DNA from: UBA4363 sp002393965
GTDB taxonomy: Bacteria; Bacteroidota; Bacteroidia; Bacteroidales; Paludibacteraceae
DNA length: 64,000 bases
Direction of reading: 5' to 3'
NCBI GenBank assembly: GCA_946542925.1
Contig: CAMNLA010000006.1
Span: 62,001 to 126,000, forward strand
Part shown: piece by piece, positions 34,107 to 42,647 of the stretch
Position numbering within the stretch: the stretch's first letter is position 1
Layout of the letters: the number at the start of each line of letters is the position of its first letter
Notes under the pieces: model-generated
Told to the model about the DNA's origin: nothing
Databases searched by the model: none
Seen by the model: only the letters and a program-made list of their open reading frames with translations
Translations under genes and position numbers: made by a program

Positions 34107-34709
34107 TTATTTGTTTACCTTGATATTGTGGATGCGGAATGTCTGCAGGGCCGGTTCGTCCTTTCCACAAATCGTTGGCACAAATTTTAATGTCACATTC
34201 TTGGAATTGATGGTTGCTGTGCTATTGAAACCATACTGTGCATCCTGACCTTCTGACTTCGCACCGATGTATTCGCCTACTTTCGTGAAAGCACCACCAT
34301 CGACGCTCTTATACAATGCATAGCCTCTCACGTCTCCCGTTGCAGAAGCCCCGACCTCAACCGTTGAAACCTCCTTGAATGGGCCGACGGTCAACTCCGA
34401 ACCTTCTTTTTTGTTAATTTCCACATAACCGTTGCTGACAGAGGAAGGAGTCTTTTTGGCGCTGCACGCTGGCGTCACTGCTGCATGCTTGAATCCGAAC
34501 GTGATTTTTTCACTTCCGTACACCTTTGTTACCTTAAAATTCGATTTCGAATCAACCTTTTTCTTGCCACAGGCCAAGGTGTCGGATCCTGCTCTCCAAC
34601 CCTGCTCCTTGAACGAGGAGAAATCTTCTTCCATTACAGCAGTCTGAGCCAATGCAGTTGCGCCGATGACAATCATTGCACCCGCCAAAATTGTTTTCAG
34701 TGTCTTCAT
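34107..34709 (-). CDS. Small secreted protein of unknown function
   Basis: 200 residues with a clear signal peptide (MKTLKTILAGAMIVIGATALAQ). The mature part is rich in Lys, Ser, Thr and Gly, has three cysteines (LACGK, TPACSAK, TICGK) and ends HNIKVNK. Its predicted beta-rich pattern (KVGEYIGAKSEG, NVTLKFVPTICG) resembles carbohydrate-binding-like beta sandwiches of Bacteroidales surface proteins, but I recognise no family. It has a strong promoter inside the 3' end of comEC, so it is expressed on its own, and it is followed by a possible terminator. Confidence 0.75.
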   Translation of the reverse strand: MKTLKTILAGAMIVIGATALAQTAVMEEDFSSFKEQGWRAGSDTLACGKKKVDSKSNFKVTKVYGSEKITFGFKHAAVTPACSAKKTPSSVSNGYVEINKKEGSELTVGPFKEVSTVEVGASATGDVRGYALYKSVDGGAFTKVGEYIGAKSEGQDAQYGFNSTATINSKNVTLKFVPTICGKDEPALQTFRIHNIKVNK

Positions 34710-34766
34710 GTTTTTTGTTTTGATTGTTATTGTTTCGTGGTTTTGTCTGTGAGGGTTTTTCTTTTT

Positions 34767-37040
34767 TTATTCCCCCTCTCGCAAAGATACAAGAGTTGTG
34801 CCAAAAAGCAAATGCTGTCCTCTTTTTTCATTAACTTTCTCTTCTCCTGTTTTTGTTTTTACCCCCCCGCCTTCTCCTCTTTCTGGAGTAAACGCTCCTT
34901 TTTCCCGTAGATTATAAAAGGAGAGTCCCCTTTCCTTGCACTCCTCAGACCACTGCCTTGCTTTCCATGTTGGGATTCCAGCCGCCAAAATGACCATCCT
35001 CGGCCTCAACACTTTCTCTACATCGCTCAACCTCAGATTGTTACAATGCACCTCAACCTCCGATCGAGACGGGAATGTCTGTCCTCCTACAATTAGATAA
35101 TCCACCGCAATTGGATTCGTTGAATCACGCGCACACAAATTCATTCCCTCCCTGATTACTGCAATTCTTTCCTCTTCAAATCTGACAATCACCGGCTCCT
35201 CTTCAAGCGATATCGTGTCCATCTCATCACATCCAAGACGAAGCCACCATTTCTTCGCTAACTTTTCGACTTTTCCTACGTTGTTCGTTATCAAGGTGTG
35301 ATGCCTGCCACTGATGAAATCTACACTCACATCTTCTTTCCCATATTGACAATAGACAATCCAAGTTTGCGTTCGCTGACCTTGGAGGCGGACATTCATA
35401 TCCGTTACAACCAACACACATAGGGAAATCAACACCAATACGATCCATACCGCTTTTCGACGATATAGGTATCCTATGACAAAAAACAGTAACGCATAGA
35501 GAAGCATTACTTCTGATTTGTTCGTCCAATGCCACCATACGGCTCCTGGCAATTGCTCTATCCACTGCGCTAATCTGTTTTCATATCCTGCCAATAGGAG
35601 AAGAGCCGATCCTCCTGCCTGACTGACCATTGGGACAAACGATAGCGACAATGTCACAACAGCAACCCAGATGATCAGGGCTGCAATCGGTATGACAACA
35701 ACGGAAAACAGAGAGGAATAGATATTTACTCTGTCAAAATAATAGAGCAGCAGAGGTAACAACCCTATCTGAGCCGACAGACCCACTGCGGTAAGGTCAC
35801 GCATCTTCTTTAATAGTGGAACGATAAGGCGTGGTAAACATTCTGGTATTTGGACAAGGTCTCTTAATTTTTTGTATAAGAGGATGATGCCTGTTATGGC
35901 TCCATAACTCAACTGAAAACTGGCAGTAAACAGGTCATTGGGAGAATAAAGCAGCAACAGAAATGCGGTAAGACATAACGTGTTGAGAGGCTGCTGACGA
36001 CGACCTAATGACCATCCGACAGCAAATACCGTAAACATGAATGCTGCACGCTGAACAGGAGCAGCAAAACCTGTCATGAGAGAATAGAACCAGACTGCCA
36101 ATGCGGCAATGAACATCTTCACTGGGTGACGCCAGCCTCCAGGCAACAAACCGAATAACAGCAACACCAAGCCGCCGACAATTCCTACATGCAGACCACT
36201 GACCGCAAGCACATGCATAATGCCTGCATTGCCGTAATGTTCTTTTAGTTCCGCGCTTAATTCTGCTCGTTCTCCAAGTATCAGGGCCGATAGGACAGCC
36301 TTCTCGTCTTCATTTCCTGTGCCGCAAATCTTGTCAAGCTGGGAAACAAGGATTTTCTGCATCTGCTCCGCCTGACGCTTCAAGCTCCACCCTTCTTCCT
36401 CTTGAATCTTGACCCATTGGTCCGACCTGACTACACCCGTCCACCAATATCCCTTTCGCCTCAAATAGTCGGCATAGTCGAAGGACTCCGGATTAGCATT
36501 CCCGTTTTGACGTTCGCTTATCCGTAAAGCCGCACATAAATAATCGCCCGTCTTCAGCATTGCCGCACTGCTGTCATACAGTGTCACCATTATGTTTCCG
36601 AATGCCTTTCTATACGATTTATGATCTGTGCTATAAGCCAGAAGACGGGCTGGAACGAGCACCCTGGATTCTTTCCTCTCCACCTTCTCCCGCACCTCCA
36701 GCAGGAATAACCTCGGATCTCCATTTTCGTCAAAATAACCGTTTGCTACGAGGTGCGATATCGTCCCTCGATCCTTTTCCTGACGCATCGTCACTGCCAT
36801 CGCTCCCAACAACAGGACAAGAAATAATAGCATCATCGATGCCAAAGGCTCGGAATATTCATAACGGTCTCGCAGATTGCCTTTCGAGAAGTGGTAATAA
36901 ATACATAGACCGATTGCCACTATGACTGCCACTATCAACATCAGATGGTGTTGCACGGCTCCGCCGTCGCCGATGACAATTCCGACTGACAGGGCAATGG
37001 TAAAACGAAGAAAAGGATTTCGTAACAGAAACTCTGACAT
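34767..37040 (-). CDS. comEC: ComEC/Rec2 family DNA-uptake membrane protein
   Basis: Inner-membrane channel for single-stranded DNA in natural transformation. From MSEFLLRNPFLRF it has 757 residues with about ten hydrophobic segments. The N-terminal OB-like DUF4131 region (about 70-190) contains NGNANPESFDYADYL, and the Competence domain carries LAVSGLHVGIVGGLVLLLFG and GFAAPVQRAAFMFTVFA. The C-terminal part has no metallo-beta-lactamase motif, so the nuclease-like domain is missing or decayed. The frame runs back to an ATG at 37124, but a -7 box lies inside that extension, so 37040 is chosen with moderate confidence. It is the last gene of nadK-fmt-rpe-comEC. Confidence 0.9.
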   Translation of the reverse strand: MSEFLLRNPFLRFTIALSVGIVIGDGGAVQHHLMLIVAVIVAIGLCIYYHFSKGNLRDRYEYSEPLASMMLLFLVLLLGAMAVTMRQEKDRGTISHLVANGYFDENGDPRLFLLEVREKVERKESRVLVPARLLAYSTDHKSYRKAFGNIMVTLYDSSAAMLKTGDYLCAALRISERQNGNANPESFDYADYLRRKGYWWTGVVRSDQWVKIQEEEGWSLKRQAEQMQKILVSQLDKICGTGNEDEKAVLSALILGERAELSAELKEHYGNAGIMHVLAVSGLHVGIVGGLVLLLFGLLPGGWRHPVKMFIAALAVWFYSLMTGFAAPVQRAAFMFTVFAVGWSLGRRQQPLNTLCLTAFLLLLYSPNDLFTASFQLSYGAITGIILLYKKLRDLVQIPECLPRLIVPLLKKMRDLTAVGLSAQIGLLPLLLYYFDRVNIYSSLFSVVVIPIAALIIWVAVVTLSLSFVPMVSQAGGSALLLLAGYENRLAQWIEQLPGAVWWHWTNKSEVMLLYALLFFVIGYLYRRKAVWIVLVLISLCVLVVTDMNVRLQGQRTQTWIVYCQYGKEDVSVDFISGRHHTLITNNVGKVEKLAKKWWLRLGCDEMDTISLEEEPVIVRFEEERIAVIREGMNLCARDSTNPIAVDYLIVGGQTFPSRSEVEVHCNNLRLSDVEKVLRPRMVILAAGIPTWKARQWSEECKERGLSFYNLREKGAFTPERGEGGGVKTKTGEEKVNEKRGQHLLFGTTLVSLREGE
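34782..34812 (-). promoter_or_regulatory. Promoter of the small secreted protein gene
   Basis: On the minus strand -33 TTTG (34809-34812) and -7 TATCTTTG (34782-34789) are 19 bases apart. The element lies within the last codons of comEC. The leader would be about 65 bases. Confidence 0.7.
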
Positions 37041-37097
37041 TCCGCCTTGTTCCTTTTCGCTCTCCACATCCACCTCTGCGGCTTTTTGTGGCATATA

Positions 37098-37105
37098 CAA
37101 AGGTA
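37098..37105 (-). promoter_or_regulatory. -7 element for comEC
   Basis: The minus strand reads TACCTTTG. It lies between two candidate comEC starts (37124 and 37040) and favours the downstream one. Confidence 0.45.
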
Positions 37106-37200
37106 TTTTTCGTCGTTTCTCCATCCCTGGATATGCAAAGACGGACAGTCTTCGCCATGCGTTAACTGCCCGTCTCTTTTCTTCCTTAACGCCTTTCTCG

Positions 37201-37851
37201 TTAACTGTTTTTCAACTGCTGTATCATTGATTTCGGATCTGATGCGGAAAATACCGAATTACCGGCCACCAGAGCATCCGCTCCAGCTTCTCTTAACCGA
37301 CTGGCATTCGTCAGATCCACCCCACCATCTATCTCAATTAGGCAATTGGCATTCTTTCGCTCAATCATTTCTTTTAGGCGACTAACCTTATCATAGGTGT
37401 TTTCTATAAAACGCTGACCGCCAAAACCTGGATTGACGGACATCAGCAATACCATATCCACTTCTTTTACGATTTCCTCCAACATGGATACGGGAGTATG
37501 TGGGTTCAACGTTACCGCCGCTTTCATGCCCTCTTTCCTGATGCTTTGGATAGTACGATGCAGATGCGAGCATGCCTCGTAATGGACATTGAGAATGTCC
37601 GCCCCAGCCTCCCTGAATCGTGTGATGTAACGGTCTGGGTCAACAATCATCAGATGCACGTCCAATGGCTTGAAACTTTTCTCTTTCAAGGTTTTCATCA
37701 CAGGAAAACCAAAAGAGATATTAGGAACGAAAACGCCGTCCATCACATCCACGTGAATCCAATCCGCTTCACTTTCGTTCAGCAGGGTAATTTCTTCATT
37801 CAGACGGCCAAAATCTGCCGACAGCAGAGAGGGGGACAAGATCAGACTCAT
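37201..37851 (-). CDS. rpe: Ribulose-phosphate 3-epimerase
   Basis: Interconverts ribulose 5-phosphate and xylulose 5-phosphate in the pentose phosphate pathway. 216-residue TIM barrel. Metal and catalytic residues are seen in LLSADFGRLNEEI, WIHVDVMDGVFVPNISFG (Asp, His), LDVHLMIVDPDRYI (His), and IEIDGGVDLTNASRL (Asp). The phosphate loop is GADALVAGNSVFSA. It starts 15 bases after the fmt stop, in the nadK-fmt-rpe-comEC run. Confidence 0.97.
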   Translation of the reverse strand: MSLILSPSLLSADFGRLNEEITLLNESEADWIHVDVMDGVFVPNISFGFPVMKTLKEKSFKPLDVHLMIVDPDRYITRFREAGADILNVHYEACSHLHRTIQSIRKEGMKAAVTLNPHTPVSMLEEIVKEVDMVLLMSVNPGFGGQRFIENTYDKVSRLKEMIERKNANCLIEIDGGVDLTNASRLREAGADALVAGNSVFSASDPKSMIQQLKNS

Positions 37852-37866
37852 ACAATATTTTGTTGG

Positions 37867-38841
37867 TTATTCTATTACTTTTTCTGTGACAATACGCACT
37901 CCTTCTGGATGGAATCCGCATAGTAGATCCCGGACTGACATCCGCTTCTTTCCTGCCATCTGAACCTCTTCCAAATGCAAATAACCGTCTCGGCATGCCA
38001 CCTTCAACATCTTCTTTCCGTCACTGACTAACGTACCCACTGGCTCTGTCGGCTCTGCTTTTTCTGCGCTGGTCCGATACACCTTCATGACTACCCGCTG
38101 ACCATTGGATGTCTCCAACTCTGCCCATGCCGCTGGATAGGGAGATAGACCACGCACCAGGTTATGCAAATCCTCAGCGTTTCGATTAAAATCCAGACGA
38201 CTGGTCGTCTTGTATATCTTCGGTGCCAGACGCAACGTACCCGTCTCACGCTGGGGCGTTTCTTTGACTTCGCCGCTTCGTATTGCTTCTACTGTCTTAA
38301 GCACTAACCCAGCTCCCATTTTCATCAATCGGTCATAGATGGTTCCGAGGTCGTCTTCTGGTGCAATCGGTGTGCGTTCCTGAAATATAATGTTTCCCGT
38401 GTCTATCTCATGCTGCAGAAAGAAAGTGGTGACGCCCGTTTCTGTTTCTCCGTTGATGATCGCCCAGTTTATAGGAGCGGCTCCACGGTACTGTGGCAAG
38501 AGCGACCCGTGCAGGTTGAACGTACCATATCTCGGCATGGCCCATACAACCTCTGGCAACATGCGAAAAGCAACAACAATTTGCAAATCTGCATGCAATG
38601 CCTTCAACTCCGACAGAAATGTTTCGTCTTTCAGACGCTCTGGCTGTAACAGACGGAGACCTTGTTCTTCTGCGTACTGTTTTACCGGTGATGACTGCAA
38701 TTTATGCCCGCGACCTGCCGGTTTGTCCGGCATCGTGACTACCGCGACAATATTGTAACCACCCTCAACAAGCACACGAAGACTCTCCACCGCAAATTCC
38801 GGCGTTCCCATATAGACGATTCTCAAGTCTTTCTTCTCCAT
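37867..38841 (-). CDS. fmt: Methionyl-tRNA formyltransferase
   Basis: Formylates initiator Met-tRNA using 10-formyl-tetrahydrofolate. 324 residues. The N-terminal Rossmann-like domain has the conserved FNLHGSLLPQYRGAAPINWA (Asn/His catalytic) and GETETGVTTFFLQHEIDTG (Asp); the C-terminal OB-like domain binds tRNA (TSRLDFNRNAEDLHNLVRGL, SPYPAAW). Its start lies 17 bases after the nadK stop. No def gene is in the window. Confidence 0.97.
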   Translation of the reverse strand: MEKKDLRIVYMGTPEFAVESLRVLVEGGYNIVAVVTMPDKPAGRGHKLQSSPVKQYAEEQGLRLLQPERLKDETFLSELKALHADLQIVVAFRMLPEVVWAMPRYGTFNLHGSLLPQYRGAAPINWAIINGETETGVTTFFLQHEIDTGNIIFQERTPIAPEDDLGTIYDRLMKMGAGLVLKTVEAIRSGEVKETPQRETGTLRLAPKIYKTTSRLDFNRNAEDLHNLVRGLSPYPAAWAELETSNGQRVVMKVYRTSAEKAEPTEPVGTLVSDGKKMLKVACRDGYLHLEEVQMAGKKRMSVRDLLCGFHPEGVRIVTEKVIE

Positions 38842-38858
38842 CTCCTGACATTGTATTT

Positions 38859-39749
38859 TTACTCCAACAGACTCTTATTCCGCTTGTCAGCCCCCCACAT
38901 GAGTTTGTTCTTTAATGTCGAAAAAAAGGCGTTTTCGTGTTGCTTGACCACCTTTATCGTAAAGTCCGCCTTCTTAATCCGAAGTTCTGCCGACAAGTCA
39001 AACAATTCACTGCGACCATCTACCGAGGCAAGAAACGAATGGGTGCGACTCGTTACATGAAGGCGGATTTCGCTGTCATCTGTGATGACAAGCGGACGTA
39101 TCGTAAGACTGTGCGGAGCAACCGGAGTGAGAACGAAATCATGCGCACTCGGCATCAGTAGTGGACCTCCTACACTCATCGAGTAGGCCGTCGAGCCGGT
39201 TGGTGTTGCCACGATAAGTCCGTCTGCTTGATAATCCACCAGATGCTGATCGTTCAAAAACGTATGTATCGTAATCATACTGGATGAGTCCTGTTTCAGG
39301 ACAGCCACTTCATTCAATGCATACGGCAAACCGCCGAAACGCTTCTTGCCACCGCAGTCTAGTTCCAGAACCGAACGCTCCTCTACCACATACTCTCCGT
39401 TCAATATCCGTTCAAAAGGCTCCTTGATGTCCGTACTGGCTATATCGGCAAGAAATCCAAGACGACCCGTGTTGATACCGATGATAGGTATGTTTTTCTT
39501 CCCTACATGCGCCGCCGTTTTCAGGAATGTACCGTCACCACCCATACTGATGGCTAGATCCGCGTCAAATCCCTCTCCTGCTATGAGTCCGGCGACCTTG
39601 GGCTGGCGGCCGATGTGCTGGGCAATGAAGGCATAAAACTCGCGCTCTACATAGACTTCAACACCACGTTGTTCCATCATGTCAAAAAGCGGCTGCAACA
39701 GTATCAGATTCTCTTTTTTATAATTGTTACCAAATATGACTGCCTTCAT
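38859..39749 (-). CDS. nadK: NAD kinase
   Basis: Phosphorylates NAD to NADP. 296 residues. The GGDGTFLKTAAHVG motif (Asp catalytic), the NTGRLGFLAD segment, ALNEVAVLKQDSSSMI (NE motif) and the glycine-rich GLIVATPTGSTAYSMSVGGP are all present. It is the first gene of a minus-strand operon with fmt, rpe and comEC, and has a -7 element 39 bases upstream. In many Bacteroidales nadK is divergent from pdxJ; here the divergent gene is exbB. Confidence 0.97.
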   Translation of the reverse strand: MKAVIFGNNYKKENLILLQPLFDMMEQRGVEVYVEREFYAFIAQHIGRQPKVAGLIAGEGFDADLAISMGGDGTFLKTAAHVGKKNIPIIGINTGRLGFLADIASTDIKEPFERILNGEYVVEERSVLELDCGGKKRFGGLPYALNEVAVLKQDSSSMITIHTFLNDQHLVDYQADGLIVATPTGSTAYSMSVGGPLLMPSAHDFVLTPVAPHSLTIRPLVITDDSEIRLHVTSRTHSFLASVDGRSELFDLSAELRIKKADFTIKVVKQHENAFFSTLKNKLMWGADKRNKSLLE

Positions 39750-39787
39750 TGTCTTGATTTAGTACGGGTCGTCCCCTTTGTTTCTCG

Positions 39788-39795
39788 CAAAAGTA
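39788..39795 (-). promoter_or_regulatory. -7 element for the nadK operon
   Basis: The minus strand reads TACTTTTG, 39 bases before the nadK ATG. Confidence 0.45.
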
Positions 39796-39838
39796 ATTAT
39801 TTTTCCATTATCTCTCCCTCTCATTTTCAAGAAATTCC

Positions 39839-39846
39839 TATATTTG
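39839..39846 (+). promoter_or_regulatory. Possible -7 element for exbB; leader of about 200 bases
   Basis: TATATTTG matches the consensus. The nadK-exbB gap (39750-40052, 303 bases) otherwise holds no gene; a 9-codon frame at 39907 is the only ATG-led frame downstream. A closer weak match, TATATTTA at 40021-40028, could be the real promoter. Confidence 0.35.
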
Positions 39847-40052
39847 TGGGAATATTCGGGAATACCGACTCCACTCAGTTTCGCTACGGAAGATTTCCTC
39901 TCTGTCTGATGTATCCCCTCCTCCGTTCCGGATATTGAGGTCTTATTTGCTTCTTCCAAATACGGAGAGCTTAGAAATCGACTGCTTGATCGAAACAGGC
40001 ATGACTTGATCATTATTCTTTATATTTATCATAAAACCAAGTTTTCACTTCT

Positions 40053-40736
40053 ATGTTTTTAACGACACTGCTTCAGACAACTTCGGCTGTTACGGAAAAC
40101 AACTCCAACTCTCTCGATCTGAGTTTTTTTGACCTTGCCATTAAGGGTGGAATCATCATGATTCCTCTGCTTATTCTTCTCATCATTGCCGTTTACATCA
40201 TTATAGAACGCTTCGTAACTCTTCGCAGAGCCTCACAGGAAGACCGCGAGTTCATGAACAAAATCAAGGATTACGTTTTCGAGGGCAAGATTGACTCCGC
40301 ACTCAACCTTTGCAAACAGACAGATACACCTTCCGCTCGTATGGTAGAGAAAGGTATTTCTCGACTCGGCAGACCTATGAGCGATGTGCTCGTCGCCATC
40401 GAAAATGTCGGAAACCTCGAGGTCGGAAAATTGGAGAATGGACTGGGGTTCCTCGCAACAATCGCAGGTGGTGCCCCTATGATTGGTTTCTTCGGAACGG
40501 TCATCGGTATGGTTCAGGCGTTCTCCGAAGTGGCAAGCAATGGCAATACCATCGCATTGGACCAACTCGCTGGCGGTATCTACACCGCAATGGTAACGAC
40601 CGTTGCCGGGCTTCTCGTCGGTATCATTGCCTTCTTTGGCTATAACTATCTTGTAATTCGCGTTGATAAAATCATGCACATTCTCGAAACTCGAAACGTC
40701 GAGTTCCTTGACATGCTCAACGAACCTGCCAACTAA
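40053..40736 (+). CDS. exbB: MotA/TolQ/ExbB proton channel family protein
   Basis: Inner-membrane proton-channel subunit that powers TonB- or Tol-type systems. 227 residues with three membrane segments: one near residues 28-50 (GGIIMIPLLILLIIAVYIII), and a pair near 135-205 (FLATIAGGAPMIGFFGTVIG and TAMVTTVAGLLVGIIAFFGY). The conserved Thr/Gly residues of the channel helices are kept. It is the first gene of exbB-exbD-tonB, so energising outer-membrane TonB-dependent transport is the likely job. A TolQ role cannot be excluded, as no pal/tolB is nearby. Confidence 0.93.
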   Translation: MFLTTLLQTTSAVTENNSNSLDLSFFDLAIKGGIIMIPLLILLIIAVYIIIERFVTLRRASQEDREFMNKIKDYVFEGKIDSALNLCKQTDTPSARMVEKGISRLGRPMSDVLVAIENVGNLEVGKLENGLGFLATIAGGAPMIGFFGTVIGMVQAFSEVASNGNTIALDQLAGGIYTAMVTTVAGLLVGIIAFFGYNYLVIRVDKIMHILETRNVEFLDMLNEPAN

Positions 40737-40779
40737 TCCTCTCCTATTTTTTTCATAACACAGAAACACGTAGAATCTG

Positions 40780-41199
40780 ATGGCACTTAAAAGAAGAAGT
40801 AGAGTATCGGCCGACTTTAACATGTCCTCCATGACGGACATGATGTTCCTCCTGCTGTTGTTCTTCATGATTGCTTCCACCATGTCTTCTCCCAACGACC
40901 TTCGCATCAAACTGCCGCAGTCCAGTTCCTCTCACTCAACCAAGGTCGTACTGGTCAAGGTCTCCATCGATAACGAAGGAAATTATTCCGTTGCAAAAGG
41001 GAACGAAGCCGCGACAGCCATCCAACCGGAACAATTGGAAAGTTTTCTCGTCGATGCCATGGCACAGGATACCACGACGTTTATTTCGCTTCATGCCGAT
41101 GAAAACCGTCCTTACAGCGAGATTGTCAACGTTCTGGATATTGCTAACAAGAACAAACTGAAAATCGTTCTCGCAACCAAACCGGCTGACAAAGAATAA
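40780..41199 (+). CDS. exbD: ExbD/TolR family biopolymer transport protein
   Basis: 139 residues: a short cytoplasmic N-terminus (MALKRRSRVSADFNMSSM), one membrane helix with the key Asp in MTDMMFLLLLFFMIAST, then a periplasmic domain (VLVKVSIDNEGNYSVAKG, ISLHADENRPYSEIVNVLDI). The Asp in the helix is the proton-carrying residue of the family. It lies 43 bases after exbB and 31 bases before the tonB-like gene. Confidence 0.94.
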   Translation: MALKRRSRVSADFNMSSMTDMMFLLLLFFMIASTMSSPNDLRIKLPQSSSSHSTKVVLVKVSIDNEGNYSVAKGNEAATAIQPEQLESFLVDAMAQDTTTFISLHADENRPYSEIVNVLDIANKNKLKIVLATKPADKE

Positions 41200-41230
41200 T
41201 ATTCCTGATCCTCACACACATTTTTGAATA

Positions 41231-42040
41231 ATGAATAATTCACAGATTATAGGAGCCGTCGGGACTGTCATCTTCCTCATTTTGATGATGCTCTTCCTCA
41301 TTTTCTTTGGCCTCCACCACTCCGTTATCGATCCTCCCGTCAATCAGGTGGAAATCGAAATGGATTTAGGCACACCGAATGCCATGACAGGTGGAGAGTT
41401 GGGTGATGGACAGGATGGAGCTCCGGCAGAACAGATCGCCTCACAACAGGCAGAACCGTCCCCGGCTTCTTCCGAACCAGCTAATACCGTGATGACACAG
41501 GAAGACCATTCCATCGCCATCGACAAAGCCGAAAAACAGAAAGCAGAACGCGAACGACAACTACTGCTGGCCGCGGAAAAGGCTCGAAAGGAAAAAGAAG
41601 CGAAAGAAGCAGTGGCAAAAAAAGCTAAAACAGACAAAGCCAATGCCCTTGCTGCCGGCGCATTCAAAAACGGAGGAGGCGCTCAGATAGGCGATGGATC
41701 CGGTGCAGGTGGGAAAGAAAAGATACCAGGGAATCCTGCTGGAAAAGGAGCTGGTTCTGGATCTGGGGAAGGTTATTCCTGGAATCTTGCTGGACGAGAT
41801 TTGAAATCAGTTGAAAAACCGGAATACAAGGGTAATCAAATAGGCAAGATAGTAGTGAATATCTACGTCAATAACGCAGGAAACGTCATTGCAGCCGACA
41901 TTGCACAAGGTACTACGATATCTGAGGAATCGCTGCGCGACGAGTGCATTAAAAAGGCGAAGAAAATCAAGTTCTACGCAGATCCGAAAGCCGCACCTAA
42001 ACAAAAGGGAACCATCACCTACGTATTTAACATAAACTAA
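41231..42040 (+). CDS. TonB family energy transducer
   Basis: 269 residues: an N-terminal membrane anchor (IIGAVGTVIFLILMMLFLIF), an acidic then Glu/Ala/Lys-rich linker with coiled-coil character (about 60-150), a Gly/Lys-rich stretch and a C-terminal TonB-like domain (GKIVVNIYVNNAGNVIAADI to the end). The linker is poor in proline, unlike E. coli TonB, and more like TolA or Bacteroidota TonB. With ExbB/ExbD upstream it should transmit proton-motive force to outer-membrane receptors. From about 41286 the gene and its downstream spacer are duplicated in the next gene. Confidence 0.88.
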   Translation: MNNSQIIGAVGTVIFLILMMLFLIFFGLHHSVIDPPVNQVEIEMDLGTPNAMTGGELGDGQDGAPAEQIASQQAEPSPASSEPANTVMTQEDHSIAIDKAEKQKAERERQLLLAAEKARKEKEAKEAVAKKAKTDKANALAAGAFKNGGGAQIGDGSGAGGKEKIPGNPAGKGAGSGSGEGYSWNLAGRDLKSVEKPEYKGNQIGKIVVNIYVNNAGNVIAADIAQGTTISEESLRDECIKKAKKIKFYADPKAAPKQKGTITYVFNIN

Positions 42041-42647
42041 CCTTTGACACCTTTTATTATGATTCTCTTCCTCATTTTCTTTGGCCTCCACCACTGCGTT
42101 ATCGATCCTCCCGTCAATCAGGTGGAAATCGAAATGGATTTAATCGCCAAAGCCGAAAAACAGAAAGCAGAACACGAACGCCAACTACTGCTAGCCGCGG
42201 AAAAGGCTCGAAAGGAAAAAGAAGCAAAAGAAGCAGCGGCAAAAAAAGCTAAAACAGACAAAGCCAATGCACTTCCTGCCGGCGCATTCAAAAACGGAGG
42301 ACTAGGGAATCCTGCTGGAAAAGGATCTGGTTCTGGATCTGGGAAAGGTTTTTCGAAAGGTTTTTCCTGGAATCTTGCTGGACGAGATTTGAAATCAGTT
42401 GAAAAACCGGAATACAAGGGTAATCAAACAGGCAAGATAGTAGTGAATATCTACGTCAATAACGCAGGAAACGTCATTGCAGCCGACATTGCACAAGGTA
42501 CTACGATATCTGAGAAATCGCTGCGCGACGAGTGTATTAAAAAGGCGATGAAAATCAAGTTCAACGCAGATCCGAAAGCCGCACCTAAACAAAAGGGAGC
42601 CATCACCTACGAATTTAAAATAAACTAACCTTTGACCACCTTTTATC
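41286..42647 (+). repeat. Imperfect tandem duplication covering two tonB-like genes
   Basis: Unit 1 is about 41286-42058 and unit 2 about 42059-42647, ending with nearly the same spacer (CCTTTGACACC versus CCTTTGACCACC). Unit 2 has two in-frame deletions relative to unit 1. Identity over the shared parts is high, indicating a recent event. Confidence 0.85.
42059..42628 (+). CDS. Tandem partial duplicate of the TonB-like gene
   Basis: 189 residues from MILFLIFFGLHH. It repeats the upstream gene from its second half of the membrane helix onward, including 3' spacer sequence (AAACTAACCTTTGAC), but has lost the acidic linker (about 150 bases) and a Gly-rich block (about 55 bases), and carries a 12-base tandem duplication (GAAAGGTTTTTC). 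The C-terminal TonB domain is nearly identical and in frame. The anchor is cut to about ten hydrophobic residues, so membrane insertion is doubtful. It is either a young paralogue or a decaying copy. A TTG five codons upstream would add little. Confidence 0.8.
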   Translation: MILFLIFFGLHHCVIDPPVNQVEIEMDLIAKAEKQKAEHERQLLLAAEKARKEKEAKEAAAKKAKTDKANALPAGAFKNGGLGNPAGKGSGSGSGKGFSKGFSWNLAGRDLKSVEKPEYKGNQTGKIVVNIYVNNAGNVIAADIAQGTTISEKSLRDECIKKAMKIKFNADPKAAPKQKGAITYEFKIN

